Assembly (NCBI RefSeq): GCF_036711975.1
Contig: NC_091967.1
Location: 8,308,001 to 8,372,000 of the forward strand
Length of the DNA stretch: 64,000 nt
From: Onthophagus taurus
Taxonomy: Eukaryota > Arthropoda > Insecta > Coleoptera > Scarabaeidae
Direction of reading: 5' to 3'
Under the pieces are notes generated by a model, which worked only from the letters and a program-made list of their open reading frames with translations, was not told the DNA's origin and made no database searches. This document shows positions 45,601 through 59,788 of this stretch, one piece after another. Numbering within the stretch: position 1 is the first letter of the stretch; each line of letters starts with the position of its first letter. A program made the translations under genes and the position numbers.

Positions 45601-48600
45601 TTTCGTAAAACTCGTCTCAACTCAAAATCTAAAACCGATCGAGAAGAATTTTGAGGACAAACATTGTTTATTATGAAACAAAAAGGCATAATCTACAATT
45701 AGAATGAACTTGGTTGCCATCATTTTTTAGGCACCCAGCGAAAAAATAAGCTACAAACGTGCCCTATTATGAGCTAAACTTATTCCCAAAATTTCATTTT
45801 CCTGGTGTTTATAGTTCATTACTAACTTCTCGACATTTTTGAAGTCGCCCATGGTTCATATATTAAAGTACCCTTAAAATTCACTAAAGAATCAGCCCTT
45901 GAAGTTTGTGGCAGTCATTCAGATACATCCTGTATATATTTCTAAAAATATATATAAAATTAAATAAATATTCCATAAGTATTTGTAAATGAATAAAATA
46001 TTTGTGTAATAAAAAATTAATAACAACAATATGCGTATTGTCAATTAACGATTAAAATTTATTATTGACTTCCGGTGTTGGCGGAAACCGTGTTTATTGT
46101 TTTATTATTATTATTATTTAGCGTCGGTGCATTATCTGGTATTTATTCGCCGGCGTTGCGGCGGCAGGAACAATAAGGGTTGTACAGATAACAATTTTTT
46201 CATTAATTTTCCGTCGCATCGCGGTGTAATAAAATTTACCGAGCGAAAATTTTGAACGTAAATCAATGCTTAATTAAAATAAACAATGGGATTAATTTAA
46301 AAAGCTACGTGGAACGCCAAATCGCATTTCGGTTGCATAATCGACCGTGTAATGAAGTGGTTTTAATTATTAATATCATTTTATAAACAAAACCCTTCAA
46401 TATCTAATAAAGGGTTATTTTAAAATTATTACTTAATTTTCATAAATTAACTTAAAAAAGATTTTTATTACAGATTACGATCATAAAAACATAAATTGAT
46501 GCTACTTTTACGATTAAATTCACCATATCAAATCGTTTAATAGATTATTTTAAAAACATCATCGATTCACGATTACTACGAGTTTTTAAACCTTTTTGGT
46601 TGGTTGTTTCGTTATTTTTACGATCTCTGTTTTATGTGACAAGCGTAAAACTGTTAAATCTATAAACTCAATGCTTTCAGCATTTTATGACATCCTCGAT
46701 AAACCATATAAAAAATAATAACATGTGATAATACTTAAATTTTTGAAATAACTTTCATTGTATGATTTAGCTTAGTCTAATTTTAAACCGATGAAAGAGG
46801 TTCAAAAAATTTTAGTAAACACGTTTTGGTCATCTTTAGATATTTTTGGAATCGTCCAGGTTGTTTTTACCTCAAAAAATGTATTAATGCGTATAAACCA
46901 GGTCGTTTTACGTCAAAGTAGATAAAATTTTCACTGCCAACGGCTATTTTTGAACGAATTTATGAATATTTCGCCTCGTCATCACAACATTATTAACGTT
47001 TCTACAAATTTATGAAAACTCGGATTTTTATTTTATAAAATCATAGCATTTTATTTTTATTTTCGCGTTTGGGGCCTCAAGTGACGTGGAAAACGGCGGA
47101 CAATAATTCAATTTAAACACAATATGTTCAACTTTATTTCTAGAACGGAAGATTTCGCACTAAATCATAACTTTAATCAATAAAAACGTAAAATAAGTTA
47201 AACCTTTATTGACGTTGAAGTCAAGATTAATAATCGTCAATCACAGTTTTTGCTATTAAATTAATAATGTTTATAAGAAAATCTTTAAAAATCAATTTTT
47301 TATTAATTATTGATGTAAATTGGGTTGCATAATAGCGAAAATTAAAATTTTAATTTGTTAACTGTAATCATTTCTTTTCATACAAAGTTTATAAATTAAC
47401 AAAAATTATTAAATAAATTGAATGTTTTAATGTTAATTTTATGTATCAATCTTAATTTTTATAAATAAACAAGGATTTTTTAACGTTTCAATATGTCGGT
47501 AAAGTAGAAACCTTTTTCAAAATTTCTCTTAATAATAATAAATTAATGATGACTTATACTCACATACCATTTTCTATTACTTAAATCCATGAAAATTAAG
47601 CTCTAACATTCCTTACGAAGATGTATCTAAAAGAATAAATAAGATTCACAACTTAAATCTGAACTTGGTTGTTTGAGGAATCAAATAAAATTCTAAATTC
47701 AACTAATTAAACTTACAACAAATAAAGAAGAACCCGTTTTGAGTTACATTTGGTCTTAAATTGGTTCATAAGGTTCTCCACAAATACTTAATAACATTAA
47801 CGAATATAAAAGTGTCACTTTTCACATTTATGACATTTATATGACATTAATCTGAAGTTGTGTACCCAATTAGTTCGTTTAATGTCCGCTAAATGTTAAA
47901 TTAAAATATAAAATATTTCTTTACTAACTTTAAATGTTACAATTATCATGAAAATAACTTACTAAGTTCTTCAAAATTTTGATGAAAATGTATAAAAATA
48001 AATTTAAAGTAAGATGTTGTGTAATCATGTTGGTGTGAATTAGGTCACATAACAACATTAAATTAATTAATTACAATAAATATTTTTTTTAAAGATTCTT
48101 GTGATGTATTAATTAATTAAATCAATGTATTAACACCAAAAAGGAATCCATAAAACGTGGTAATAATTTGAAACAATGAAATTTTTCACACCACTTTGTG
48201 CTACCATCTCTTTCTTTTCATCTTTTTTAATAATCCTTTGAATACTTTAGGGATTATTAAAATTTTAATAACCTTTCCAAGCTGTGTACACCCAGCTTAA
48301 GTATTTTGTACTAATAAAACCAACAAAACTTTTCTTTAAAATTTTGTTTCTTTAAAGAGCAAAAATCGTACAGAATTTGCTTTAATATTAACTATTTTTA
48401 AATTTTTTAACTTTTTGTTAAATTGAAACTTATCTAAAAGAATATTGTTTTCTAAATAGATCTAAATAGACGGGCAAGCGAATAATTCATCCTTATGAGG
48501 TCTTTGTACTATCTCGAGAATACAACAAAGACTTTTAACGCGTATCCATTACCATCGAGGTCTTTGTTATGATTGACAATGACATAGTGGAAAGGCAGGA

Positions 48601-49430
48601 ATTGGCGAGTGAGAAGTTTATACGCTGTGGTGGAAAGGCATCGAAAGACGACGCTCTTTTAAACCTTATTTAGAGGATAAAAAAAGGGAAAGAAAAGGAT
48701 AGGTTATAAAAGAAATATTCTCAAGTGGAAGATCGCTTTTAATTTTAATTGCTGGTGTTTTTTTCCCACTCTTTTTATTCAAATTTCTTAAAAAAAAAAA
48801 ATTATTGTTTATGCAACCCAACATACAGTAGGAAAATACCTCAATTTTGATTTTATGCATATATGTACAGGTATATATAATTTTAGAATATAATTAAAGT
48901 AAACTATATATATGTATATTATAGACAATTTAATTTCTAAAACCGTCAACTAAACTGTTTCTAGTTTAGAGAGTAAAGATAATTAGATTACTTAACCCTT
49001 TGAACCTTTCGCGGTTTAAGGAGAATCCGTTGGGAAATGTGCTGTTGAAGGAGAAGGTCACGTCGGTTTTCCGGCCAATGGATCTCACTCGACCCTTTTA
49101 TTAAAGGTTAAAACTGTAAACGCAACGAGATAGACGATGAGTACCAAAGAGTACGTAATTTCCATGTAATTAACAGAAGCAATGTCAACGATGATGTAAA
49201 GTAGAAAATAACATTTCAACGAAAATAATAGGTACCATTATTGAAAATGAACTAAAACAATTTACTGTTATTGGGAGATTACAGAATAATCTAAAATGAA
49301 CTGTCAAATAATATAATTTTACCCAATTTGAATCAATTTGCTTAGTATTATTTGATTTTCCTTTATGAATGTTCAAATATTGTTTATTTGCTTGATGCAC
49401 GATGTGATATTATGTACAATTGGAAGTATC
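42618..49430. other. Long gene-free interval
   Basis: No convincing coding sequence in about 6.8 kb. GC-richer patches lie at 43640-43740, 43975-44080 and 44280-44400; these could be conserved non-coding DNA. At 45450-45760 two diverged copies of one segment are visible (AATTTTGGGGATAAAAATTG and AATTTTGAGGACAAACATTG, each followed by CC(T/A)GGTT-like phrases), and ACATCCTGTATA at 45926 looks like an element end. Confidence 0.45.
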
Positions 49431-49479
49431 GATTTCTCCTTTCCCCTCCATCCGTTATTAATATCGAGTATAATAATAT

Positions 49480-49760
49480 AATATCCAATAATATCTCATC
49501 ATGGTTGACGACGTGCGCATGAAGTGATCAAGTTTCTTCTCACACGGGACTATTTCGAATTACGCCGTAAACAATCCGTTATTTATCGCGAGTTGGAACA
49601 TCGTGGCAACCCTCCCCCGAAAACGGAAAAAGAGAGTTTCTGCCGCCAACGCCACGCTGCTAGCGAACGAAGATTTATATCCGAGCGTGATCCCTCAGTG
49701 ACGTGTATATAATTCGGACCAGATTTATGAGTTGGATTATTTTCTAGCCGAGAAGGACTA
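49480..49760 (+). promoter_or_regulatory. GC-richer island with TATA-like site, possible promoter
   Basis: The sequence is clearly less AT-rich than its flanks. GACGTGTATATAATTCGGACC at about 49700-49720 contains TATATAA with a following TCGGACCAG stretch that could be a start region. A 62-codon frame at 49524-49712 matches no family I know. No downstream exon was recognised, so a promoter is only possible. Confidence 0.3.
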
Positions 49761-51296
49761 TTGTTGTTTACCTTTCACTTTTTTTTCACCTTTTCTTTAA
49801 AAAAAAAAATTGTTGAATAGTTTTTAGTTTCATTTACTTACGAGGAGAAACATTTTTAGGTTATCAACAACTGTCAGTGTCAAAATTAAATTTGAAATTT
49901 CAGGTTGGTAAACAATATTAATATTTATAGTTCTGTACACTTTTATCATAATAATTTTTTTAATTTTTGATATTATTTTTTTTATGTGATGGTATTTTAA
50001 TTCATTTACAAGTTCATGTCGTAAATTTATGAATTTCAACCAATGTCACCAAAAATGACACCTTTAGTGATTTTTTTTTTAACCAACCTTAAATTTTTTG
50101 ACATTTCGTAATATTAATTATAAATTATTTCAAATATTAACTTTTATTTATTTTAATGATTTTGTTTTTACCAACTTAAACGCCCCGTAATTTATTTATT
50201 TTTTGTTGTTGACCCTTTCAGATAATTAATCTTCTTAACACCACTAACAAGCACCTTTTTTCGTTGTGCTTTAACGCGTTTCTTTGCGCTTTTCATTTAA
50301 ACAGAAACATATACGTTTCTAACGATGTTCGTTGACGTAATTAATTACCTGCAAAGCTTAGAAAGAGGTAATTTTGTTAAAACGAGTTCGAAAAGTAAGA
50401 AATTTTCTTATTGAGGAAGAAAAATGTTAGAAAGGAACCGTTTGTGTTTAAATTTTTTTGTTATTTTAGTTTATTAGTATATAATAAAAAATGTAGTACT
50501 TTTAATATTAAATGTACCTCGGAGGTTTTCATTTTCCAAGCTTTTCTAAGCTACATAATACATCACCGTCAGGTTAAATTTGCATGGAAATTATAAAAAG
50601 GAAAAGTTCACTGCAGTTTTTCGATTTAAAAAATTACTTTTATATAATAATAATATTAAAAACATAATAATTTTAACCAAAAATGTTATTGCTTTTTAAG
50701 TCCATTTCGAAAAATGAAAAAAAGTGTAAATAAAAAATTTTAGAATGTCAAAAATGAAAAATTGTCGTTTTAAACCGTTTAATTAATTACTTTAGTGTGA
50801 GCGTTGTGGTATAAATCGATTTTTCGACTATAAAAGAACAATTTTCGGTTAGAGGTGTGTAAAATTAAAAAGAAAGTAGTAAGGAGAATTTTATTTTTGA
50901 GGAGTCGTCGTCTTTTAAAAGATCCCGATATAAATTCTTCAAAATTTATACGGTCTTGACAGGAAATATTTTTATGCCGATGATAAATGATCGGTATACT
51001 CGGAGAGAGATAAATTTCCCTTCTTAAACCCCCACAAATTTTTTTATTAACAAAATATCGTCTATTATTTATAGTTAGTTACATGTTTTTGTAACATTTC
51101 TTTTAAATTCTACTTAAAAAATCGCTTATTTTAAGCCCAAACACAACATATCTATCTTAAAGAACAACAAAGATACAAAAAAACAAAGTATAGAAATACC
51201 TCGATATAATGTCGTTCGTTTTTGCGTCTGAAGATACACGGTTAAACCCGAAACTTTCTAGTTCTAGTTTTAGTTTAATAAAACATATACTAACAC

Positions 51297-51580
51297 TAGT
51301 AATGGAACGGATAGTGATTTTGCGAAAAGCCGTATATCGGATATTCGGCATCCCCTTCGGCCGGATATCCGGTTATCCGACATATCTATCCGGCCATTAT
51401 GGTTATAATTTCTGGTACATTTCTAAAGTGATACTCTATATTGGCACATTATTGCGATATTTGAATAAAAATGAAATTATTTGGATCTAACATACAAAAT
51501 GATCTTTTTTGATGCCGTATTTTGAAAAATGTCCGGATAGGCTGGATACCGGATAGTTGCCGGATATCCGTTCCACCACT
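51297..51580. mobile_element. Element with CGGATATCCG ends, copy 1
   Basis: The left end AGTAATGGAACGGATAGTG and the right end CCGGATATCCGTTCCACCACT are inverted repeats. The span is about 285 bp, and the interior contains a second pair of GGCCGGATATCCGG phrases. It lies next to a TTTCTAGTTCTAG fragment at 51230-51290. No coding capacity. Confidence 0.65.
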
Positions 51581-51629
51581 AACTAACACTCGCATTGGAA
51601 CTAATACTAGATATATTCGGGTTTAGCCG

Positions 51630-51795
51630 TACAAGGTGGAACAAAAGAATTGAATATAGCTAGTAAATAAGATAACAATGTTGGTTACCATAGCAACGAA
51701 ACTAAGAACAATACAAACAAATATAGCTAGAATATGCGCCATAATTAAACAGGAAATTTTAGCTATATTCCCATACTTTTGTTACACCCTGTATA
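51630..51795. mobile_element. Fragment ending TTACACCCTGTATA
   Basis: ACAAGGTGGAACAAAAGAATTGAATATAGCTA at 51630 and TAGCTATATTCCCATACTTTTGTTACACCCTGTA ending near 51794 are inverted repeats. This gives a short element of about 165 bp of the CAGGGTG family. Confidence 0.6.
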
Positions 51796-51989
51796 TTTTT
51801 ATTAAATAAAAACTGGAACTAACACTAGACCATGAATTGATTTTTTGATCTAATAATATTTTTGGGTTATAATAACATTTACCTTTTTTTCATCTTTAAA
51901 TACGATGTGTGTATATATAAAAGGGGATTTACTAAAAAAAAGGGTCATATTATGAAAATTCAATGCATTTCCATTTTTCGGGTCTTATT

Positions 51990-52190
51990 CACGAAGCTAA
52001 AGTAGGGATCGTACGGACTGAGACTCGATAAAGCCGACCTCGGCCGGTCCCTCCGATTTGGTAGAATATTTCAAACGATAATAGCCGCCCTTGATGGGGT
52101 CCAGCAGCTGCCTTGGTCACTTGGTTGAATATCAACCGAGACCTCTTTCTTTATTCATTCACCAGCAACCTCGAAATTTTCTCAATTCAC
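51990..52190. other. GC-rich patch of unknown nature
   Basis: GCCGACCTCGGCCGGTCCC and neighbouring sequence are GC-rich and open in several frames on both strands for about 40 codons. I do not recognise a protein. It may be conserved non-coding DNA or a small exon. Flanks are ordinary AT-rich sequence. Confidence 0.3.
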
Positions 52191-53924
52191 CATTCAGCGT
52201 CAAAATGGATACGCGATTTTCATCTCAACATATTATTTCACCACAACAAATAACCGGTTAACGGGGTTGAATAAAAATTTCTAAATTTGTTTATTTATGG
52301 CTGAATTAATTAAATAAATAAAATGAAGCATGACGTATTTGTTGGTAATAAAAACGGTTATAAATTTATGATCCCTTTTATTAAATGTATTCCGCACATG
52401 ATAACAAAAAAAGTGCTTTGATATCGAGTTTAATCGGATCTACTGAAATAAATATTGATTTCATATTTGGTTTTGAGTTTCATGAATCTAAATTAAACAA
52501 CAATTTAATTAACGTTCTAAATTAGGCTTTAAATTTCGATTTAATATCCCCCTATTAAAATTGATAGACACCACTAAGCCCTTGGTCATTACACATCTCT
52601 CTCCTTCCTTCTTGAGGCATTTCAATTACTAAAGTGTTAATAATCATTAATCAAAGATTCCCTTCGAATAAGGAGAACATAACAAGAACAAGGCTTGTTT
52701 ACTTAATTGTTTAGGGATAAATATAAAATCGGTTTTTTCAGATGGAGAGAAAAAAATGTGCAAAAAGAAGTTTCTCCGACCTCGATTTTATAAAGGTAAA
52801 GTTAATTAATATAAAATCCGTTCGGGAGCGCCACTTTTCAATTCGATTTACGAAAAGGGGATTCCGCAAACAGAACCCAGCTTTCGGTTTTAAATAGAAA
52901 CCGAATCGACGCTTTTCAAAATGCCGTTTTAATTAATTCCTCTCCTTTGTACTCTTAAATTAATCTATCCTAAAAGTAATGTATTTTGAAATTAAAAAAA
53001 AAATAGCTTACAAAAGATTTTATGCTGTTTAAATATTTCGAGATCCTATTTTTTATGATTTTTGACGAGGTTCTCATCTCTTGTTCATGAGGTCTTGCTG
53101 AAATCGCCTGGTGTCAGTTACGTGGGACACCTGTATATAGAAGTATTATGATATGCATCAAAATATCTAACTTTACTTAAAGATGTTGGTTTTTAAATGA
53201 CTTATTCAATTTTGAAAATTGTTAATTACATTTCAAAGACTTACTAACCTCTATAACAAGTCCTTTACAACTCAATAACGCAATCTATAAATCTAGTTAC
53301 AAGTTAAACGCAAACATAGATGGCGTATCTGACTTTGAATCAACGTTATCGGGTTGGAGGAGAGCTTGAGGTGGCGTTCGTTCAATTAATTCCTTCAATC
53401 GAGTTCAATTTTCGCGTCGCGAGTTGCTTGCGGACAAACGACAATCGCCGACAACCCCAAAACTTAGTCTTCGACGTAATCAAGAGCCTCGGCGGCGCCG
53501 TTCAAAACTTGTGAATACTGAATAGAACGTCGTCGTTGTTGCAGCCGCCCAACGGCCACCCCAAACTACGATATTATTCAAAAGGGGACAAAGTTGCCGT
53601 TGAACACAAAATTTATATAATGGCGAAACCGGCTATGTACTTGATTTGACACCATCTCTCTCGGTAGTAATAAATCATCCTCGGTGCGGTGAGTGTACGT
53701 TGTGCTACATTACCGAAACGTCCAATGTCATCCTAGCTATTATATGTATAGGAAAGGTTTAATAATTATTAAAAAATTCTAGAAAATAAAATTACACAAA
53801 AACGTGTATATTTAAATATCAAAGTTTGCGTTCATAGAGAGAATCTAACTCGAGTTATTCCTCAAGTTGCTTTATTCCATGTTTATAGATAAACTCGGGG
53901 TATTCCCCGAGTTGCCTATGGATT

Positions 53925-54030
53925 GGTGGTGGAACGGATATCCAGCAACTATCCGGTATCCGGCCATTTTTTTAAATCCGACCGGATACCGGATAGTTAC
54001 CAAACATCCGGGTTTGGCCGGATATTAAAA
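53925..54030. mobile_element. Element with CGGATATCCG ends, copy 2
   Basis: GGTGGTGGAACGGATATCCAGCAACTATCCGG opens the copy, followed by inverted CCGGATACCGGATAGTT phrases. It is related to 51297-51580 and 59789-59849. A pair of CTCGAGTTATTCC / CTCGGGGTATTCC phrases lies just upstream (53850-53910). Confidence 0.6.
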
Positions 54031-54079
54031 ATCTATTACTTAGTACTCCACCATTCACAGGAATTAGTATCCCTTTTAG

Positions 54080-54425
54080 GTGTTGGTATGAAAATTTCAC
54101 AAAGTGTTAATAAAAGTGTCCTCTTTCCAATGAACCAACCCATTTTGAAAAGTAACTTTTAGTTTTTGAGAAAGCAATATTTGCAGTTTTGATAAAATTT
54201 TCGATATTGCAATTTTCATCGATAACTTTTAAAATTCGCTATAAAATTCATTTTTTGATGGATCCTTGTGGAAATATCGCTAATTTTAGTTTTAATTGTT
54301 TGTTAATTCGTTTGTTGAAAAAAAATTTTTATATACATACAAGTTGTGCAAACATTATTCTTAACGATATTGCTCTTTTACACTTTTGCTGTCAGATGCA
54401 TAGGTATCGAGAAAAATGTTTCTAG
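54080..54425. repeat. Dispersed repeat fragments
   Basis: 54110-54250 matches the 56.6-57.35 kb tandem family (TCCTCTTTCCAATGAACCAACCC). 54345-54425 matches one monomer of the right-edge satellite (CTTAACGATATTGCTCTTTTACACTTTTGCTGTCAGATGCATA). The second match shows that the satellite also occurs as a lone piece 9 kb away from the array. Confidence 0.7.
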
Positions 54426-56590
54426 TTCCAGGTGTAGTGTTAGTTCCAATGCTAGTGTTAGTTCTAGTTTAAGTTGTTTGACTGTAATATTTAGTTGAAA
54501 CACATAAAAAAAAATTAAAATAATCATAAACTTAATTTTATCGTCACAGAGACCATTTGGATAATCCCTTAAAGTCCGACTCCTTTGTCCTATGGATAAC
54601 TCAAATTAGAGTTATTCGTTACAATGGTGTCTGAATCGTTAATTAGTCCTCGTAGACAATACCCGAAGGGCCTATTCACAGTTTCTCCTTAAACCGCCAA
54701 CCCCCGCACCCCACCATTAAACCGGGATCTTTCTCTAATACTGTCTGGCTTTAATTGCAGAAACTCCCTCTATTTAATCGTCTTTTTTTATACGTGGCCT
54801 TTTAAATTTAAACAGTATCCTTTTTTTAAAGTCTCATTTTATATCCTCGACTTTGTTTCCATCTTAATCAAGACACTAATTAAAGGACTACATTCCAACA
54901 ACTTTCTTATTTGGATTTTTTACGAGTAATTATCCTCAAAGTATAATTTGGATAATTTAGAAAATGCCTTTTAAAGTGAACGTAAATATTGTTGACGGAA
55001 GGGCGTTTTAAACAATTCCAACTCACCGAAAGCGTATTACACGAGGAAGTGAACGTAATCGCATAAATCAACCTTTTCCCTCCCCTTCCTAAAAACACCC
55101 CGCTGCGACGCCACTGGCACGGTAGCACAATAAACTCCGGGACAAACAGGACGCGACGATTAAAAAGGTTTAAAGCTCGATAAATCAGTCAATCTCAGAG
55201 AGTAGAATTCGAACACGAAACGAATGAAATCGATCAAATCGGTTCGTGGTATTAAAATTGTTAAAATCTTAAAACAGTTTTTTTTCCTCACAATTTCATT
55301 GGTTATTTTAAATCCTATTGGTCTCGACAAAAGAGAGTAAATACAACTTGAAAAATCTAAAATGGGATTTCAGTCTTTTGCGGCGGTGTTTGTTTAAGAG
55401 GAAGGCCACAGACTGAAGAAGAGTAAACGAGTAGTCAATCTTTTCCTTCACAAAAGAATAAGACTCCTTTTATTTCGATTCGATTTATTTTATAATTCTT
55501 TTTGTTTAACTCCAATTTTATTTTTTGTCATTTTTATTAATATTGCGATATTTAACTCTGTTATAAAAAAATTTAAATTAGGAGACAAAAAATAATACCA
55601 CGGACATGGAAATGCTCGGTGTGTAATCCATGCTCACCTCTCAACATTGACAATGTACCGGCATGATTCTATGTAAAAACATCGAATGAACTAGTTCACA
55701 ACGTACAGGAACAATGTGAAATACACAATAATGGTTGAAGGAATTTTTTTAACGAATTATTTTTGAATCGAATCGAAAAAACAAAAAGGTAAGACGTTAT
55801 ATTCGATTTAATTGCATTTGACTAAAAATCTATTAATTAATGCAACCTTTGAGACTCCAATATAACTTTAAGATTCTTTTGTTGCAACTAGGAAAAAAAA
55901 AGTTTTCAAATCCGTTAAAAATGAGTTACGAGCACAAATTGGAAAAATGTAGTTTTCAGGAAATGATGAAAACTCATATATTCTAATCAGCGATTCCTAC
56001 ATTGTACAGGGTGGTCAAATAAGCGTGCAAAGTACTGCATCTCGGAAACTACTCATTGTAGAGACTTGTGGTTAAAAATTTAATAAGTAAAGTAGCTAAG
56101 AGAAAATTCTGGAAATTAATTTATGCGGATTTTCTCAGAATCCTTCTACAGGGTGTCCCGATAACTGAGATACCCTGCAAACCCATCGAAATTTGGACAC
56201 CTGTACAATTACGATTAGCGATTACATATTTTTGTAATTTTTGAAAAAAAGTTAAATGGAACGATATTATTTATTTCACAAACCCTTAGTCACCACAAAA
56301 TTTGCTAAATATTAGTGAAAACCGCATCTCGATACTTCCATCCATTCTCGAATTATAGAAGAAAATGTTAAAAATTGGTATATCATAATCGGATTAAGTT
56401 ATCTTAGCAAACAGATAAGAAAGCACAAAAATGTTAGTACTTAGAACCTTCCTCAACATTTTATCCAAGCTTAGAACTGGTTAAAATCAACAATGATAAT
56501 AAAACAAAATAAACCAAAACATTTAGAAAAACTTAAATTTTTGGCAAAAATAACTCATAAATGTTCGAAATGCCTTCCATAATTCATAGG
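54426..56590. other. Gene-free interval with element ends
   Basis: GC-richer patches lie at 54545-54740 and 55010-55200. TACAGGGTGGTCAAATAAG at about 56005 and TACAGGGTGTCCCGATAAC at about 56150 are two CAGGGTG-type element ends. No gene was recognised. Confidence 0.45.
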
Positions 56591-56594
56591 TTGA

Positions 56595-57360
56595 TTCCTC
56601 TTTCCAATGAACTAACCCGTTTTGAAAAATAACTTTCAGTTTTTGAAAAAACAATATCTGAAGTTTTGATAAAATTTTCACCGATAACTTTCAAAATTCG
56701 CTATAAAATTAATTTCTTGAAGGATCCTTGTGGAAATATCACCAATTATTTATTGAAGTATCCCCTTTTTAGTGCAATAAGCCGTTTTGAAAAATCACTT
56801 TTAGTTCTTGAGAAATACATTTTTGAAATAATCGACAATTTTTTCGAATTTTGCAATATTCGCCGATTAAGTTTTAAAAATTCGTATAAAATCCATTTCT
56901 TTGAATATGAGTATGAAAATTTCCCAAAGTGTTAATGAAAGTGTCCTCTTTCTAATGAACCAACCCGTTTTGAAAAACAACTTTCAGTTTTTGAGAAAAC
57001 AATATCTGAAGTTTTGATAAAATTTTGGATGTTGATATTTTCATCGATAAGTTTCAAAATTCGCTATAAAATTAATTTCTTGAAGGATTCTTGTGAAAAT
57101 ATCACCAATTATTTATTAAAGTATCCCGTTTTTAGTGCAACAAGCCGTTTTGAAAAATCACTTTTAGTTCTTGAGAAATAAATTTTGTAAATAATCGACA
57201 ATTTTTTCGAATTTTGCAATTTACGCCGATTACGTTTTAAAAATTCGTATAAAATTCATTTCTTGGAATATGAGTATGAAAATTTCCCAAAGTGTTAATA
57301 AAAGTGTCCTCCTTCCACAAAACCAACCTGTTTTGCAAAAATAACTTTTAGTTTTTGAGA
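56595..57360. repeat. About 350-bp tandem repeat, 2+ copies
   Basis: TCCTCTTTCCAATGAACTAACCC at 56597 recurs at about 56943 and about 57306. Each unit contains AAAACAATATCTGAAGTTTTGATAAAATTTT and a TTGTGGAAATATCACCAATTATTTATT block. Single copies of parts of it lie at 22260-22440 and 54110-54250. Confidence 0.85.
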
Positions 57361-59027
57361 AAAGTTAATCTTTTTATGTTTTTTTATGCTTTCTATTCCA
57401 TCATTGATTTTATCACTCTGCCAGCAGTAACTAGAATCCAACAAGGAATAGGTAGTCTTTGACAAAAGTCCAATTCTCTGCGAATAACATTTAGCCTTCT
57501 GGCACTAATATCGAGTCTTCTGCCCAAAATGGGGAGAAAAGTTTTCTATATTTCAATCAATATGGTCAGTCAAACAATCTTGAAAATTTGAAAACAGTAA
57601 CAACAATTTTCATTAGATTATAATTTTTGAATTATTATATTGTTATTTCGATGTTTTTAAATAAATGTACGAAATAAAATAACTTTAAATAGTTTCTTTA
57701 AGCAAAAACCTTAAACCGGACTAGAATTTAGTTCATTTGAAGTTGTAGAAAAGGGCTCACGTTCCGTATTAGTACCAGTTTGGACTTGCACAGCAGGCAG
57801 AAATCCGTGAAGTATTCGCGTGCTAAAAGTTTTCGCACAAGCTTAAAGCTACCTCCTACTATGTAAAAGGGAGGGGGTAAATTAGCGATTCTGGATGCGT
57901 TCTCGTTCTCCGGAAGCGAATCCAAAGAAGCATTTCCGAGGAAATGAGGTCCAACTTATAAACTTCTTCCGGTTTTTAAAAACTTTTTAAAATCAATATT
58001 TTAAGTTTAAAGAAGAGAAATATTGTTATAACATTATATTAATGTATAAAGAATAAAAATCGTGATTTCCAAGTCAAATGTATCAAGAATAACTTTTCTA
58101 AGAAAAAAAATAATACAAAAAGGGGATAAACAGTCACTTTTATATATTGGAAGGAAAATAAATGTGAAATTCGTAGCACGCGTGCCAACAAATAACGATC
58201 CCTAGTTGTCGTCAACTGTGTGTAGTTGAAATTTGAGGGTTTTCCCCCACACTTTTCCAACTTGATTGAATTTCTGTTCCTTTAACACGCGCGAGTTTCG
58301 ATATGTTTTGTTTACACATTTATGAGTTTATATTATGAAACTATTTTCTTTTTATATATATATTTTTTTATGAACGATTTTTTTCATCCTAAGGGAAAAT
58401 GCTGTTGAAAGTAGGTTGTCTAACGACGGACGGGAGTTCGTAAATTAAATTTCCTTTCCTGAAATACTGCTAGGAATCCACGCCGGGACGAATACAACCC
58501 GAGAAACTTTTCAAACCACCTCTGAAGGGGTCGGTCGGAAAAGTTCACCTCCCAGGTTCTAGGTTAGTTGTCCATTCTCTTTATCTGTAAATTTAAATCT
58601 ATTTTTTTTTCCACAAAAATCGTTTTAAAATAACTCATTTATCAAAAATTTTACTTAAATCTCCCGATTTTAATTGGGGGGATTTAGAGCTGATGGGTGG
58701 TTATGTTTTGCGGCTTTTATATTTCCGTTAAGTTTTCAAGATAACGACTTCCAGATGAGGATCCATTTTTTTTTATATTCTGCCTTTTTTTACGTGGTTG
58801 TTTCGTCCTACCCAAAGTAATTAAACTCGTCGTTTATCAATGTTTGAAAGTTTCTGAGATATTTTCGTAGTAATTAGGTCTCCAGACGGGATTTAACTCA
58901 AATTCTTTTTTTATAAATCATTTAAAATGACTACTTCATTTTTCATTTAATACTGTAATCATAAATTAGTGTTATAATTTTCTTGTTAAAACAAATTAAT
59001 TAAAAAAAAAACCTTTTAAAAGGAGTT
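57361..59027. other. Gene-free interval
   Basis: GC-richer patches lie at 57740-57950 and 58430-58570, with short non-conserved frames only. No repeat of defined structure was recognised. Confidence 0.4.
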
Positions 59028-59250
59028 TTAGAGAAAAAAGTGGCGACCAACATCTTCGTTGCACGTATTGTACCTATGATCGATATTCTGGTAAACTCGC
59101 TCCTTCACACCTGGTGTATATGCAATCAGTCTTGCAACAACCACAACTCGTGCCACCACATCTTCTATATCTATAGGAGTCTCATAAACCAAACTCTTCA
59201 GATCACCCCAGAAGAAAAAATCCAATGGAGTCAAATCCGGTAATTGTGGA
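59028..59250 (-). pseudogene. Relic of a Tc1/mariner-like transposase, C-terminal part
   Basis: The minus-strand frame contains LPDLTPLDFFFWGDLKSLVY, the well-known C-terminal landmark (PDL.PLDFFLWG.LK..VY) of insect mariner-type transposases. It is followed by ETPID and a TPGVKERVYQNIDHRYNTC segment, also typical of such C-termini. The upstream catalytic part is not present, and the frame runs into unrelated sequence at about 59250. It is a truncated, inactive fragment. Confidence 0.7.
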
Positions 59251-59788
59251 TCATCTTTGTCTAAATCGTTAGTGCAGATTTTCCGAACATGAAGTGAAAA
59301 ATGAAAAATTATTATGAATATAGGTATAGTCCAATCACATGACCATTCAAAATAGGTACCTGCCCACACATTGATACCAATTCTGTGTTAGGATCCCTGG
59401 ACACACGTGACGTGAGGGTTTTGGATAACGATCTTTATAAAGATGAGCGGTTTTCTATTATCTCGAGCTTCGAATGAGACTCAAGCTTCGAGAGGAAGGA
59501 GACGTCAATTGACATCAGCCGTTTGAAAACAGGTACGTTTTCGAAGATGGGTTCCAATTCAAAATATTATCTACTTAGTACCCTCTACAAGTCCTAGAAG
59601 TTTGTAAAGTTTACAAGAGATTTTATATATCGTATTGGGATTGTTACAATGAGCTTTCTAAAGACAAACCTGATATAAACAAAGTTGTATTCAATGAAAA
59701 AAGTCCTATTGGGGTTGAACTTGATTATTATCTGCAGTGTCCAACACCTAAAAGAGGTACTAATTCCTGTACTAAGCAATGGGTTTTT

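Noticed and set aside
52000-52120. Open frames in a GC-rich patch, briefly considered as ribosomal RNA or a protein exon
   Set aside because: It does not match rRNA segments that I recognise. It is open on both strands in several frames, which fits base composition rather than coding.
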